Assembly: GCF_016107685.1 (NCBI RefSeq) | Contig: NZ_JABASY010000006.1 | Location: 186,001 to 250,000 of the forward strand | DNA from: Brevibacterium yomogidense | Lineage (GTDB): Bacteria; Actinomycetota; Actinomycetes; Actinomycetales; Brevibacteriaceae | DNA length: 64,000 bases | Direction: 5' to 3' | Shown here: positions 35,329 to 44,283 of the stretch, piece by piece | Layout of the letters: each line of letters begins with the position of its first letter | Position numbering within the stretch: position 1 is the stretch's first letter | The notes under the pieces: generated by a model | Told to the model about the DNA's origin: nothing | Seen by the model: the letters and a program-made list of their open reading frames with translations, nothing else | Database searches by the model: none | Translations under genes and position numbers: made by a program

Positions 35329-35967
35329 TCACTCCGACAGTCCGCGCGCCCGCTCCTCCGCGACCGCCCGAGCGGGGTCCAGCAGGCGCCGCATCCCCGT
35401 GTTGAAGACGGAGCGGTCCGGGAGGACGCCTCCGGCGAGGAGGACCAGCCCCGCGCCCTGGTCGAGGGTCAGCAGCAGGGTGCCGAGGTCCGAGGAGGAC
35501 AGGGGCTCGCCCTCCGCCCGCGATGTCTTCGCGAGCTCCTTGTAGTACTCGAGTCCCGCGTCCAGGCGCTGGTGCAGCTGAGGCGCGAGCGTCTCATCCC
35601 GGGCCGCGGTGGCGATGAATTCCAGTGTCGCCAGGGCGAATCCCTTCACGGCGTCCGTCGGGTAGCCCTCGCGATCCGCCGGATCGCGGTCGGTCGATGT
35701 GGGCTGGGTGAGCTCCTCGAACGGGTTGCGCCGCTCCGCGATCGATTCCTGCAGATTCACATCCATGACCGCCAGGAACAGATCGGACTTCCCCGCGAAG
35801 TTGGAGTAGACGGCGCCTTTCGAGTAGCCGGCCACACGGGCGATCCGGTCCAGGCTCGCAGCGTGATAGCCGTCGTTCGAGAACACGTCGCGAGCCGCGA
35901 CGATGAGCGCGTCACGCGTCTGCTGCTGCCGGTCCTGACGGGACGGAGGATCGGGAAGCTGTGTCAT
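35329..35967 (-). CDS. TetR-family regulator of the divergent ABC exporter
   Basis: 212 residues. HTH: TRDALIVAARDVFSNDGYHAASLDRIARVAGYSKGAVYSNFAGKSDLFLAVMD. The C-terminal ligand domain has LGTLLLTLDQGAGLVLLAGG. Divergent from the ABC transporter operon with a near-perfect palindrome between, so it likely represses both. Ligand unknown. Confidence 0.92.
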   Translation of the reverse strand: MTQLPDPPSRQDRQQQTRDALIVAARDVFSNDGYHAASLDRIARVAGYSKGAVYSNFAGKSDLFLAVMDVNLQESIAERRNPFEELTQPTSTDRDPADREGYPTDAVKGFALATLEFIATAARDETLAPQLHQRLDAGLEYYKELAKTSRAEGEPLSSSDLGTLLLTLDQGAGLVLLAGGVLPDRSVFNTGMRRLLDPARAVAEERARGLSE

Positions 35968-36017
35968 TCCTCGAGCATATGTCGAACCACCTCTTGACGT
36001 ACCGCTGGTATCCGAAT

Positions 36018-36043
36018 ACCGTCAGTATTCCAATACTGGCGGT
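36018..36043. promoter_or_regulatory. Operator palindrome between TetR and ABC genes
   Basis: ACCGTCAGTATT-CC-AATACTGGCGGT: 26 bases, arms of 12 with one mismatch. A further ACCGCTGGTAT half-site is at about 36001. A TTGACG -35-like box at 35994 lies next to it. Confidence 0.75.
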
Positions 36044-36057
36044 ATGTGAGGGGCGGC

Positions 36058-37089
36058 ATGGACGACGACAGGGACACCGATGTCCTCCGCATCACCGGTC
36101 TCACGCGCAGCTTCGGACCGGTCCGTGCGAACGACGACATATCACTGCGCGTGGGCCCCGGCGACATCGTCGGGCTCCTGGGCCACAACGGTGCGGGGAA
36201 GACCACACTGGTGTCCCAGGTCGTGGGCCTCCTCCGACCCGATGAGGGGGAGATCCGGGTGGGGCGGGTGGATGCCGTCAGGAGCCCCGGAGCCGCACGC
36301 CGGCACGTGGCCCTCCAGCCGCAGGCACAGGCACCCATCGACGGGCTGACCCCGCGATCCGCGATTGAGATCGCAGGCCGACTGCGCGGACTATCCACCC
36401 GGGATGCACGAGCGGCCGCCGTTGCGCTCGCGGAAGAACTGGACATCGGCCCGTGGCTGGACAGGCGCGCGCTGCCCGAGGGCGGCGGCCTGTCCGGAGG
36501 GATCCGACGGCTCACGGGGTTCGCGATGGCGGTGACCGCGCCCACTCCACTCCTCATCCTGGACGAGCCCACCAACGACATCGACGCCTCGCGCCGTCGC
36601 CTGCTGTGGGAGGCGGTGCGCCGCCGCGGTGACGACGGCAGCGGAGTCCTGCTCGTCACCCACAACGTGGCGGAGGCCGAAAGGATCGTCGACGACCTCG
36701 TCATCCTCGAACGAGGTCGGGTGATCGCCCACGGTTCGCCGGCACGCCTGAGAGGAACGCAGGACAGCGACCTGCGACTGGAGCTGCACGTGCCGACGGG
36801 CAGCGCGGACCCGTCCGACGCGGCATCGGATCTAGCGGTGCGGCGGCGCGTGAGGACCGGACGGCGCACACTGCTCACCGTCGCGGCGGCAGAGGGAGCC
36901 TCCGCCGTCTCCTGGGCCACCGCCCAGCACGCAGAGGGCCGGATCGAAGGCTTCTCGCTGGCCCCGGCCACACTCGAGGACGCCTACCTGTCCCTGACCG
37001 CACGGAGTTCCGCGACCGCGCAGAATTCCGCGACCGCGCAAAGCTCATCGTCAACGCAGAGCGATCCCGGGGCGGCCACTCATGTCTGA
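36058..37089 (+). CDS. ABC transporter ATP-binding protein
   Basis: 343 residues from ATG 36058 behind GAGGGGCGG. Walker A GHNGAGKTT (42-50), a Q-loop in VALQPQAQAPIDGLTP, signature LSGGI from 145 (the usual Gln is Ile), Walker B LLILDEPTNDID and switch His in LVTHNVAEAE. The C-terminal 80 residues form the extra domain of drug/Nod-type exporters, then an 18-nt-repeat tail rich in Ala, Ser and Gln. It overlaps the permease start by eight bases. Export substrate unknown. Confidence 0.92.
   Translation: MDDDRDTDVLRITGLTRSFGPVRANDDISLRVGPGDIVGLLGHNGAGKTTLVSQVVGLLRPDEGEIRVGRVDAVRSPGAARRHVALQPQAQAPIDGLTPRSAIEIAGRLRGLSTRDARAAAVALAEELDIGPWLDRRALPEGGGLSGGIRRLTGFAMAVTAPTPLLILDEPTNDIDASRRRLLWEAVRRRGDDGSGVLLVTHNVAEAERIVDDLVILERGRVIAHGSPARLRGTQDSDLRLELHVPTGSADPSDAASDLAVRRRVRTGRRTLLTVAAAEGASAVSWATAQHAEGRIEGFSLAPATLEDAYLSLTARSSATAQNSATAQSSSSTQSDPGAATHV
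37006..37059 (+). repeat. 18-nt tandem repeat in the 3' end of the ABC ATPase gene
   Basis: Two close copies of AGTTCCGCGACCGCGCAG and a third weak one (starts 37006, 37024, 37042). They encode the repeated tail SSATAQN/SATAQS, in frame. Confidence 0.8.
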
Positions 37090-37885
37090 GCCGATAGGCT
37101 CACCGGTTGCGCCCACCGCGCAGAGCCGGACCGTCGCACCGGTCCAGGTGAGCCTGTGGACGACCTTCCGCACGATGCTGCGGTGGTCGCTCGCGTCGAT
37201 CGGATCACTGCTGCCGCTCATCGTCATCATCCAGGCCGCTCTGGCCGCGGGCATCATCATCGGATTCGGCTTCCTCATCCCGGACATCGACCCGGCCAGC
37301 GCTCTGTTCCTGTCTTCCGGTGCTCCCACGGTCCTGCTGCTCACCGTCGGCCTGGTGATCGCCCCGCAGGGGGTGTCACGCGCGAAGACGACCGGTGCGT
37401 TCGACTACCAGCGTGCGCTCCCGGTGGCGCGGCCGCTGCTGCTGGTCGTCGACCTCGTGGTGTGGGCACTCGTCGCGCTGCCCGGTGTCGCCGTCGGCCT
37501 CCTGGTGGCATGGCTGCGCTACGACGTCGCGCTCTCCTTCGACTGGCCACTGCTGACGATCGCCTCCCTCCTGGTCACGACGATGGCCACCGCCGTCGGA
37601 TACGCGATCGCGGTGAGCTGCCAACCCATGCTGGCGCAGCTGATCAGCCAGGTCCTGGTGTTCTTCGTCCTGCTGTTCTCACCGATCACCTTCCCCGCGA
37701 CTCAGCTGCCCGATTGGTTCCGGACTCTGCACGACCTCCTGCCGATCCAGGCGTCGGCACACCTCATGCGCGCAGGAGTCGCAGCGGACGTCTTCACCTT
37801 CGAAGTGCGCGACCTGCTGCTGCTGGCGCTCTGGACCGCAGCGGGTCTGCTGGTCACGACGCGTGCGCTGGTGCGCCGCAGATGA
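37082..37885 (+). CDS. ABC transporter permease
   Basis: 267 residues, six predicted membrane helices of the ABC-2 type (for example SLLPLIVIIQAALAAGIIIGFGFL, LVVDLVVWALVALPGVAVGLLVAW and VLVFFVLLFSPITFPATQLPDWF). The last motif, with SPITFPATQLPDWFRTLHDLLPIQ, is characteristic of ABC-2 exporters. Eight-base overlap with the ATPase gene shows tight coupling. Substrate unknown. Confidence 0.92.
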   Translation: MSEPIGSPVAPTAQSRTVAPVQVSLWTTFRTMLRWSLASIGSLLPLIVIIQAALAAGIIIGFGFLIPDIDPASALFLSSGAPTVLLLTVGLVIAPQGVSRAKTTGAFDYQRALPVARPLLLVVDLVVWALVALPGVAVGLLVAWLRYDVALSFDWPLLTIASLLVTTMATAVGYAIAVSCQPMLAQLISQVLVFFVLLFSPITFPATQLPDWFRTLHDLLPIQASAHLMRAGVAADVFTFEVRDLLLLALWTAAGLLVTTRALVRRR

Positions 37886-37999
37886 CCGTGTGGACTGCGG
37901 ACGGATCTGTGCAGAGTGCTGGCCAGCCGGGCCCGTGCGTGCACATACTCTGAGGGACACACTCCCGCAGTCCAGGGACCCCGTGACCGGAGGAGCATC

Positions 38000-38359
38000 A
38001 TGGAAGGCACAGCGCACCACGCACTGAGCTACATCGAGTTCGGCGTCACCGACCTCGCAGCGACCCGCGCGTTCTACGAAGCGGCATTCGGGTGGCGGTT
38101 CAACGACTACGGGCCGTCCTACAGCGGCATCAGAGCCGCGGACGGCGAAGGCGAGATCGGCGGGCTGAACCCCGGGGCGGAACCCTCTGCCGGGGGACCC
38201 CTCGTCCTGCTGTTCTCCGACGACCTGGACGCCTCCGTGACAGCCGTTCAGGACGCGGGCGGAGCCGTCATCGCAGGCCCCTACGAATTCCCCGGTGGAC
38301 GCAGGTTCGAGTTCACCGACCCCAGCGGCAACCGGCTAGGAGTGTTCAGCGGCGCATGA
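38000..38359 (+). CDS. VOC family protein (glyoxalase-like)
   Basis: 119 residues from ATG 38000 behind CCGGAGGAGC. LSYIEFGVTDLAATRAFYEAAFGWRFNDYG, VLLFSDDLDASVTAVQDAGG and FEFTDPSGNRLGVFS form one complete glyoxalase/dioxygenase-fold domain. Substrate unknown. Its stop overlaps the ATG of the O-methyltransferase gene. Confidence 0.92.
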   Translation: MEGTAHHALSYIEFGVTDLAATRAFYEAAFGWRFNDYGPSYSGIRAADGEGEIGGLNPGAEPSAGGPLVLLFSDDLDASVTAVQDAGGAVIAGPYEFPGGRRFEFTDPSGNRLGVFSGA

Positions 38360-39045
38360 CAGCCAACAGAGAGAAGCACGACCCGGCAGCCGAATGGCGT
38401 GCGGTCGACGAGTACTTCACGGCGGAACTCCTCGACGAGGACACGGCGCTCGCCGCCACCCGCACCTCCAGTGCGCGCACAACGGCGCCGCACATCGAGG
38501 TCGCCCCGAACCAGGGCGGTCTGCTCAGCCTCCTCGCGCAGATGACCGGTGCGACGCGGGTCCTCGAGTTCGGCACCCTCGCCGGCTACTCGACCCTGTG
38601 GTTCGCGCGAGCCGTGGGGGAATGCGGACGTGTGGTGTCGCTGGAGCTCGAAGAGCAGAACGCGGCCGTCGCACGCGAGAATCTCGACCGCGCAAGACTG
38701 GGTGACCGTGTCGACGTCCTCGTGGGCCCCGCGGCGGATTCGGCGCAGCGTCTCATCGAGGACGGGATGGAGCCGTTCGACCTCGTGTTCATCGACGCGG
38801 ACAAGCCGAACAATCCCGTCTACCTTGCCGCAGCGCTCTCACTCACCCGCCCGGGGGCGGTGATCGTCATCGACAACGTGGTGCGCGGTGGGGCGGTGGT
38901 GGACGCCGACAGCGACGATCCGCGTGTCCAGGGAGTGCGCCAGGTGGTGCGCGACGTGTCCTCCCACCCGGACCTGGACGCCACCGCGATCCAGACGGTG
39001 GGAGAGAAGGGCTGGGACGGGCTGCTCATCGCCCGGAGACGGTAG
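38356..39045 (+). CDS. O-methyltransferase (caffeoyl-CoA/catechol type)
   Basis: 229 residues from ATG 38356 (ATGA overlap with the VOC gene). ATRTSSARTTAPHIEVAPNQGGLLSLLAQMTGATRVLEFGTLAGYSTLWFARA, DLVFIDADKPNN and GAVIVIDNVVRGG are the motif I, metal-binding Asp and post-motif of class III O-methyltransferases, which need a divalent metal and SAM. Substrate unknown. Confidence 0.92.
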   Translation: MTANREKHDPAAEWRAVDEYFTAELLDEDTALAATRTSSARTTAPHIEVAPNQGGLLSLLAQMTGATRVLEFGTLAGYSTLWFARAVGECGRVVSLELEEQNAAVARENLDRARLGDRVDVLVGPAADSAQRLIEDGMEPFDLVFIDADKPNNPVYLAAALSLTRPGAVIVIDNVVRGGAVVDADSDDPRVQGVRQVVRDVSSHPDLDATAIQTVGEKGWDGLLIARRR

Positions 39046-39162
39046 GCCTCGGGCCCACCCCCGTGGCTCCATCGGTCCTTGCAGACCCATCGACCGCTGC
39101 GGACCCTGGTCTCGTGCAGATCCGAGGTCTTCGCGGGCACTGGACGCGTTCGTGCCCGGGGC

Positions 39163-39603
39163 TCATTCGTGCCCGGGACGCCTGCGGTTGCGCTTGATCT
39201 CCGCGCGCTTGCGCTTCGCCTCCAGGCGGCGTCGCTTCGAGCCGCGGGTCGGTCGGGTCGGGCGACGCGGAACGGGCGGGGCGACCGCTTCGCGCAGGAG
39301 CGCAGCGAGGCGCTCACGAGCGGCGACGCGGTTGCGTCGCTGCGACCGGTGCTCATCCGCGCTCAGGGTGATGACCGTGCCCGTGAGACGCGTCGCGAGC
39401 GCCTTCATGACACGCGTGCGCTGCACATCGTCCAGAGCGGTCGTCGTCGCGAGGTCGAGGCTGAGCTGGACACGCGAATCGGCCGTGTTCACGTGCTGGC
39501 CGCCGGGGCCGGACGACCGTGAGAACTGTTCGACCAGTTCTGCTGCGGGCACGACGAGGCCGCGGGGCGCTCCGGGGCCCGGGCTCACGTGCAGGTCGTC
39601 CAT
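39163..39603 (-). CDS. arfB: Alternative ribosome-rescue factor ArfB
   Basis: 146 residues from ATG 39603. The class I release-factor core with the catalytic GGQ motif is seen in VEQFSRSSGPGGQHVNTADSRVQLSLDL, then a basic tail (TRGSKRRRLEAKRKRAEIKRNRR) that reaches into the mRNA channel. It releases peptides from ribosomes stalled without a stop codon. Length and order match ArfB (YaeJ). Confidence 0.94.
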   Translation of the reverse strand: MDDLHVSPGPGAPRGLVVPAAELVEQFSRSSGPGGQHVNTADSRVQLSLDLATTTALDDVQRTRVMKALATRLTGTVITLSADEHRSQRRNRVAARERLAALLREAVAPPVPRRPTRPTRGSKRRRLEAKRKRAEIKRNRRRPGHE

Positions 39604-39745
39604 CCCTCCAGTGTCCCGCACAGCAGGCCTGTGCCGCCGGGGAGGGCTCACACGCCGAGGCGCCCCCCATCCGCTGCGGACACCTGATCCGTCGGGCCGG
39701 AAGAGTCGAGAGGAAGCCTGTCGGCGGAGCGGCTTCAATGTCAGA

Positions 39746-40507
39746 ATGAAGGGCATGGCGGCAATGCAGGGTGGCAGTGCGGAGACCAGCTCTACACCTC
39801 CTGACCGTGCGCACGCCTCGTTCAGACGCGTCGTCGCCTGGAGCCCAGGAACCGACACCCTCATCGCAGCAGCGACGCTAGTGGTCTTCTGGGGCTGCTA
39901 CTGGGCGGGCACCACCGTGAACGAATGGTTCCTGCTGGCCGGTGTCATCGTCGTCGGCACCCTCATCCCGGCATGGACGGTGCTCCAGCAGCGGGGGGAG
40001 GGTCTGGAGGGCCTCGGGATCCGACGACGGTTCCTCGTCGTCTCCCTCATCATCGCCGGTGTCATGGGTGCCGGTTCCGCTTACCAGCTCTTCACACTGG
40101 CGGCGGCTCAGGACGTGGCGGTCCTGCCCCACCTCGTGGGAAACCTGCTGGTGTTCTGGGAGCCGCTCTTCGTCTTCGGATGGCTCTACCTGCGGTGGGA
40201 GCGGGCCTTCGGCTGGCTGCCCGCGATCCTGCTCACCGGGGCCGGCTTCGTCCTGCAACACATCGGATCCGTGCCGTTCGAGGCGGCCCTGGGCTTCGGA
40301 GGATTCGCGGTGGTGTTCGCGATCGCGTTCGCGTGTGTGCGCAACCTGGCGATCCTGTGGCCGCTCTTCTACCCCGTTGCCAGCGGGATCGGTACGCTGC
40401 AGGCGGGCTTCGTCATGGGCTGGTCCTCGGTCGGGTCAGGCGCGCTGCTGCTCGCCGTACAGGGTTTCGTCCTGGCCGGCGTCTGGTGGACTGTCCACAG
40501 GAAGTGA
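39746..40507 (+). CDS. Membrane protein, CPBP-protease-like
   Basis: About 253 residues; ATG 39755 and 39764 are alternative starts and the last one has the best spacing to AAGGG. Roughly eight membrane helices. The segment ENLLVFWEPLFVFGWLYLRW followed by AILLTGAGFVLQHIGSVPFEAALGF resembles CPBP (Abi/CAAX-type) intramembrane proteases, but the usual EExxxR motif is not intact (WEPLFVFGWLYLRW), so activity is doubtful. Followed three bases later by a VOC gene. Confidence 0.65.
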   Translation: MKGMAAMQGGSAETSSTPPDRAHASFRRVVAWSPGTDTLIAAATLVVFWGCYWAGTTVNEWFLLAGVIVVGTLIPAWTVLQQRGEGLEGLGIRRRFLVVSLIIAGVMGAGSAYQLFTLAAAQDVAVLPHLVGNLLVFWEPLFVFGWLYLRWERAFGWLPAILLTGAGFVLQHIGSVPFEAALGFGGFAVVFAIAFACVRNLAILWPLFYPVASGIGTLQAGFVMGWSSVGSGALLLAVQGFVLAGVWWTVHRK

Positions 40508-40510
40508 GGA

Positions 40511-40849
40511 ATGCCCATGTACTCCCGCATGCTCGCCAACATCGCGGTGTCCGACCAGGATGTGGCGGAGGACTGGTACAGCCGACTACTGGATCGTGCG
40601 GTGGACGCGCGACCGATGGCACGGCTTGCCGAATGGCACCTCGCAGAATCCTTCGCGGTGCAGACCTGGCTCGATTCGCAACGCGCGGGGCATACCACCG
40701 TCGTCCTCGAGGTGAGTGACCTCGATGCCGAGATGAGCCGCCTGGATTCTGTGGGCATCAAGCACGGCGGGGCGCAGCCTGGAGGAGGAGCACGCATCCT
40801 GCAGATCTCCGACCCGGACGGCAACACGATCGTGCTTGCCGGGCCGTAA
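40511..40849 (+). CDS. VOC family protein
   Basis: 112 residues, three bases after the membrane-protein stop. MLANIAVSDQDVAEDWYSRLLDR, HTTVVLEVSDLDAEMSRLDSVG and ILQISDPDGNTIVLAG are one glyoxalase-fold domain. Co-expression with the membrane protein is likely from the spacing. Substrate unknown. Confidence 0.88.
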   Translation: MPMYSRMLANIAVSDQDVAEDWYSRLLDRAVDARPMARLAEWHLAESFAVQTWLDSQRAGHTTVVLEVSDLDAEMSRLDSVGIKHGGAQPGGGARILQISDPDGNTIVLAGP

Positions 40850-40881
40850 GCGGTGCGGCCGCGAGGGTTCGCCTCGGGAAC

Positions 40882-41490
40882 TCACACCCCGTCGCTGTGT
40901 GGGTGCCGGGACCTCGAACACCCGCGGGCCTCTTCTCGCAGCCTGGGCTCCACGCGCTTGTGCGGATGGAACCCGGACTTGTCCGCGTAGAACGCGCGGA
41001 TGCGGTCCATGTCGCCTGCGATGTCACCGGTCAGCTCGATCGTCGGGCCCAGGCCGGTCGTCCGAGTCGGACGGTCGACGTAGCCCAGCGTGACGGGCAT
41101 GCCCGTCTCCCGGGCGATCCGGTAGAAACCGGACTTCCAGTGCGTATGCCCGCCGCGCGTGCCGTCGGGCGTGACGACCAGGCCGAACACCTCACCCGCG
41201 TGCACCTGCCGGACGATGTCGTCGACGACACGGCCGGGATCGTCCCGGTCGACGGGAACCCCACCCAGCGCGCGCATGAGCGGCCCCCGCCACCCGGCGA
41301 AGAGGCTGATCTTCCCCAGCCACCGCACGTCGATGCCCTGCCGCCACGCGATGGCGAGCATGAGGACGAAGTCCCAGTTGGAGGTGTGCGGTGCGCCGAT
41401 GAGCACGGTGGGACGCTGTGGCGGGGGCTGTGTGACCAGCTTCCAGCGACTGAACGTCCAGTACGCGCGGGCGGCGAGACGACGGATCAT
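40882..41490 (-). CDS. PlsC-type 1-acylglycerol-3-phosphate acyltransferase-like protein
   Basis: 202 residues from ATG 41490; a GTG at 41529 would add 13. The acyltransferase HX4D motif is HTSNWD (His35, Asp40), then KISLFAGWRGPLMRALGGVPVDR and TPDGTRGG in the substrate pocket. It transfers acyl groups to a lysophospholipid-like acceptor at the membrane. Convergent with the VOC gene. Confidence 0.88.
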   Translation of the reverse strand: MIRRLAARAYWTFSRWKLVTQPPPQRPTVLIGAPHTSNWDFVLMLAIAWRQGIDVRWLGKISLFAGWRGPLMRALGGVPVDRDDPGRVVDDIVRQVHAGEVFGLVVTPDGTRGGHTHWKSGFYRIARETGMPVTLGYVDRPTRTTGLGPTIELTGDIAGDMDRIRAFYADKSGFHPHKRVEPRLREEARGCSRSRHPHSDGV

Positions 41491-41618
41491 GACCCCACGG
41501 TAGAGGACACGGGACAGCAGGCGGCGCACGACCGGGGATGTGAGAGGGAGCAGGTCGCGGAGTCGCCCCCTCTAGGATGGACGGGCGGCGCCGGAGTGCG
41601 CCTGCCGGACAGGAGCGG

Positions 41619-43286
41619 ATGATGACGGCGACACTGGTGGCTTCAGGCGTGGCCGGAGGCTACGGGCACCGCACGCTCTTCGACTCCCTCGACCTCACGG
41701 TGGCTCCCGGCGATGTCGTGGGTGTCGTCGGGGCGAACGGTGCGGGGAAGACGACGCTGCTCAAGCTGCTCGCGGGGATCGACGGACCGCAGGCCGGCAC
41801 GATCTCCCTGGCGCCCACGGACGCCTTCGTCGGGTGGCTTCCGCAGGAGCACGAACGCGTGCCGGGTGAGACGGTCACCGACTACATCGCCCGGCGCACC
41901 GGCTGCGCCCGTGCCACCCGTGAGATGGACGCCGCGGCAGCAGCCCTCGCCGGACCGTCGCCGTCCACCGCGGTCGAGGACGCCTACGCCGTGGCACTCG
42001 ACCGCTGGCTGACCAGTGGTGCCGCAGACCTGGACGAACGCATCCCGGTAGTGCTGGCAGACCTGGGATTCGACACGGTCGCCACCGGTGGCACACCCGT
42101 CGAAGCGGTGCACATGATGGCACTGTCCGGCGGCCAGGCCGCGCGCGTCGGACTGGCAGCACTGCTGCTGTCACGCTTCGACATCGTGCTGCTGGACGAG
42201 CCGACCAACGACCTCGACCTCGACGGCCTGGCACGGCTGGAGTCCTTCGTGCAGGGGCTGCGCGGCGGTGTCGTGCTGGTGAGCCACGACCGCGAATTCC
42301 TCGCCCGCTGCATCACGACCGTGCTGGAACTGGACCTGGCCCAGCACTCGAACCGCGTGTACGGCGGCGGCTACGACTCCTACCTCGAAGAGCGCGCGAC
42401 GCTCCGTCGCCATCAGCGGGAGCAGTACGAGGAATTCGCGGACCGGAAGGCGGACCTGGTCACACGTGCACGGACGCAGCGCGAATGGTCGAGCAAGGGC
42501 GTGCGGAACGCCATGAAGAAGGCCCCGGACAACGACAGGATCCGGCGCAGGGCGTCGGTCGAATCGAGCGAGAAGCAGGCGCAGAAGGTGCGGCAGATGG
42601 AGAGCCGGATCGCACGCCTCGACGAGGTGGAGGAGCCGCGCAAGGAATGGAGGCTGTCCTTCACGATCGGATCCGCACCCCGCTCCAGCACCGTCGTCAC
42701 GACACTCAGCAACGCGGTCTACAAGCGGGGCGATTTCACCCTGGGGCCCGTGTCGCTGCAGGTGAACGCGGGGGAGCGGATCGGCATCACCGGCCCGAAC
42801 GGTGCGGGGAAGTCGACGCTGCTGCGCGGGCTGCTGGGGCAGCTCGCACCCGCATCGGGTTCCGCGAGTCTGGGTGCCAGCATCCGGATCGGGGAGATCG
42901 ACCAGGCCCGCGCCCAGCTGGCAGGGCCCGGGCCTCTGGCCGACACCTTCGAAGCGCTCGTGCCGGACTTGGCGTCCGGGGAGGTGCGGACGCTGCTGGC
43001 GAAGTTCGGTCTGCGCGCCGACCACGTCCACCGGGCCGTCGACGAACTCTCACCGGGCGAGCGCACGCGGGCCGGGATGGCGCTGCTGCAGGCGCGCGGC
43101 GTCAACCTGCTGGTCCTCGACGAACCGACCAACCACCTCGACCTCGAGGCGATCGAACAGCTGGAGCAGGCGCTGGAGTCCTACGAAGGGGCACTGCTGC
43201 TCGTCACCCATGACCGGCGCATGCTTGCAACGGTCCGCATCGACCGGCACTGGAACGTCGAGGCGGGACACGTCACCGAACTCTGA
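41619..43286 (+). CDS. ABC-F family ATPase
   Basis: 555 residues from ATG 41619 behind AGGAGC. Two ATPase cassettes on one chain: Walker A GANGAGKTT at about 38 and GPNGAGKST at about 392, each with LSGGQ/LSPGE-type signature and LLDEPTNDLDLDGL / VLDEPTNHLDLEAI. No membrane domain, so not a transporter. The linker (about 265-345) is basic. Some ABC-F proteins act on the ribosome as translation factors (EttA) or protect it from antibiotics. Which, here, is unknown. Confidence 0.93.
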   Translation: MMTATLVASGVAGGYGHRTLFDSLDLTVAPGDVVGVVGANGAGKTTLLKLLAGIDGPQAGTISLAPTDAFVGWLPQEHERVPGETVTDYIARRTGCARATREMDAAAAALAGPSPSTAVEDAYAVALDRWLTSGAADLDERIPVVLADLGFDTVATGGTPVEAVHMMALSGGQAARVGLAALLLSRFDIVLLDEPTNDLDLDGLARLESFVQGLRGGVVLVSHDREFLARCITTVLELDLAQHSNRVYGGGYDSYLEERATLRRHQREQYEEFADRKADLVTRARTQREWSSKGVRNAMKKAPDNDRIRRRASVESSEKQAQKVRQMESRIARLDEVEEPRKEWRLSFTIGSAPRSSTVVTTLSNAVYKRGDFTLGPVSLQVNAGERIGITGPNGAGKSTLLRGLLGQLAPASGSASLGASIRIGEIDQARAQLAGPGPLADTFEALVPDLASGEVRTLLAKFGLRADHVHRAVDELSPGERTRAGMALLQARGVNLLVLDEPTNHLDLEAIEQLEQALESYEGALLLVTHDRRMLATVRIDRHWNVEAGHVTEL

Positions 43287-43311
43287 GCCGACCGCACTCT
43301 GGGGCGACCGC
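43280..43311 (+). repeat. 16-nt tandem duplication spanning the ABC-F stop codon
   Basis: ACTCTGAGCCGACCGC (43280) and ACTCTGGGGCGACCGC (43296) are adjacent. The first contains the TGA stop of the ABC-F gene. Confidence 0.8.
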
Positions 43312-43396
43312 ATGTAAGTGCGGGGTAAGCCTCGTCCTCGAGCATGGACCGCCACGTGGAGCACCACGGCTCCACGAAGCGGAAGGATGCAACACG

Positions 43397-44206
43397 ATGA
43401 CGTACGTCTTCACCGAAGCGGACATCACCACCGAGGCCCAGAGGCTGCGCGACCAGTCGGCAGCGCTCGACCCGCTCACAGCACGACTTCTTCGAAGTGC
43501 GGGGCTGGAACCCGGGATGCGGGTGCTCGACATCGGCTGCGGGGTGGGATCGGTGACCGCACTGGCAGCCGAGGCGGTCGCACCCGGTGGCCACGTCATC
43601 GGGATCGACCGATCGGACGAAGCCGTGGCCGGAGCCCGGGCCCTGCTGGGGGACAGTAACGACGTCGAGTTCCGTGTGGCGGACGCGAACGAACTCGACG
43701 GCATCGAGAAGGGCTTCGACGCGGTGATCGGACGGATGGTGCTCGTGCACGTACCCGACCCGGTCGCCGTTCTGCGGACCGCCGCGGACCACGTGCGGCC
43801 GGGAGGCGTGATCTGCATGCACGAACCGGACATGACCTACGCGTGGACGGGCCGACCGACACCGCTGTGGAACCACGTGCGCGACGGGATCCTCGCGTCG
43901 TTCGACCACGTGGGCGCGCACAGCCGGCTGGGGAGGAACCTGTTCTCCGTGTTCCGGGACGCCGGGCTGAGCGACCCGGAGCAGATCATGGAAGCCCCGG
44001 TGGGCGGAGGCTCCTCCTCGCCCGCCTTCGGCTGGGCCAATGCCTACGCCGCGCTGCGGCCACTCATGGAGAGCGTGGGAATCGACATCGACGAGACGGT
44101 GCCGACGGAGGGCCTCACCGAAGCCCTTGACGCGGATGCCGCAGCCCACAGCGGCACGGTGATCGGGCCGCTCATGTACGGGGCGTGGACCAGGGTGCCC
44201 GGCTGA
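43397..44206 (+). CDS. Class I SAM-dependent methyltransferase
   Basis: 269 residues. Motif I VLDIGCGVGSVT near residue 44, acidic Asp in GIDRSDEAV, and the post-motif VIGRMVLVHVPDPVAVLRTAADHVRPGGVICMHEPD fit the UbiE/MenG-type fold. The C-terminal 100 residues are longer than in the minimal family. Substrate unknown. Stands alone between the ABC-F and acyltransferase genes. Confidence 0.9.
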   Translation: MTYVFTEADITTEAQRLRDQSAALDPLTARLLRSAGLEPGMRVLDIGCGVGSVTALAAEAVAPGGHVIGIDRSDEAVAGARALLGDSNDVEFRVADANELDGIEKGFDAVIGRMVLVHVPDPVAVLRTAADHVRPGGVICMHEPDMTYAWTGRPTPLWNHVRDGILASFDHVGAHSRLGRNLFSVFRDAGLSDPEQIMEAPVGGGSSSPAFGWANAYAALRPLMESVGIDIDETVPTEGLTEALDADAAAHSGTVIGPLMYGAWTRVPG

Positions 44207-44283
44207 GCCCGGGACGCGCGCGTTCGGACGCACATTTCGTCGGACGCGCGACTGATCGGCGTGCTCTGTGGAAGACTGCCCAA

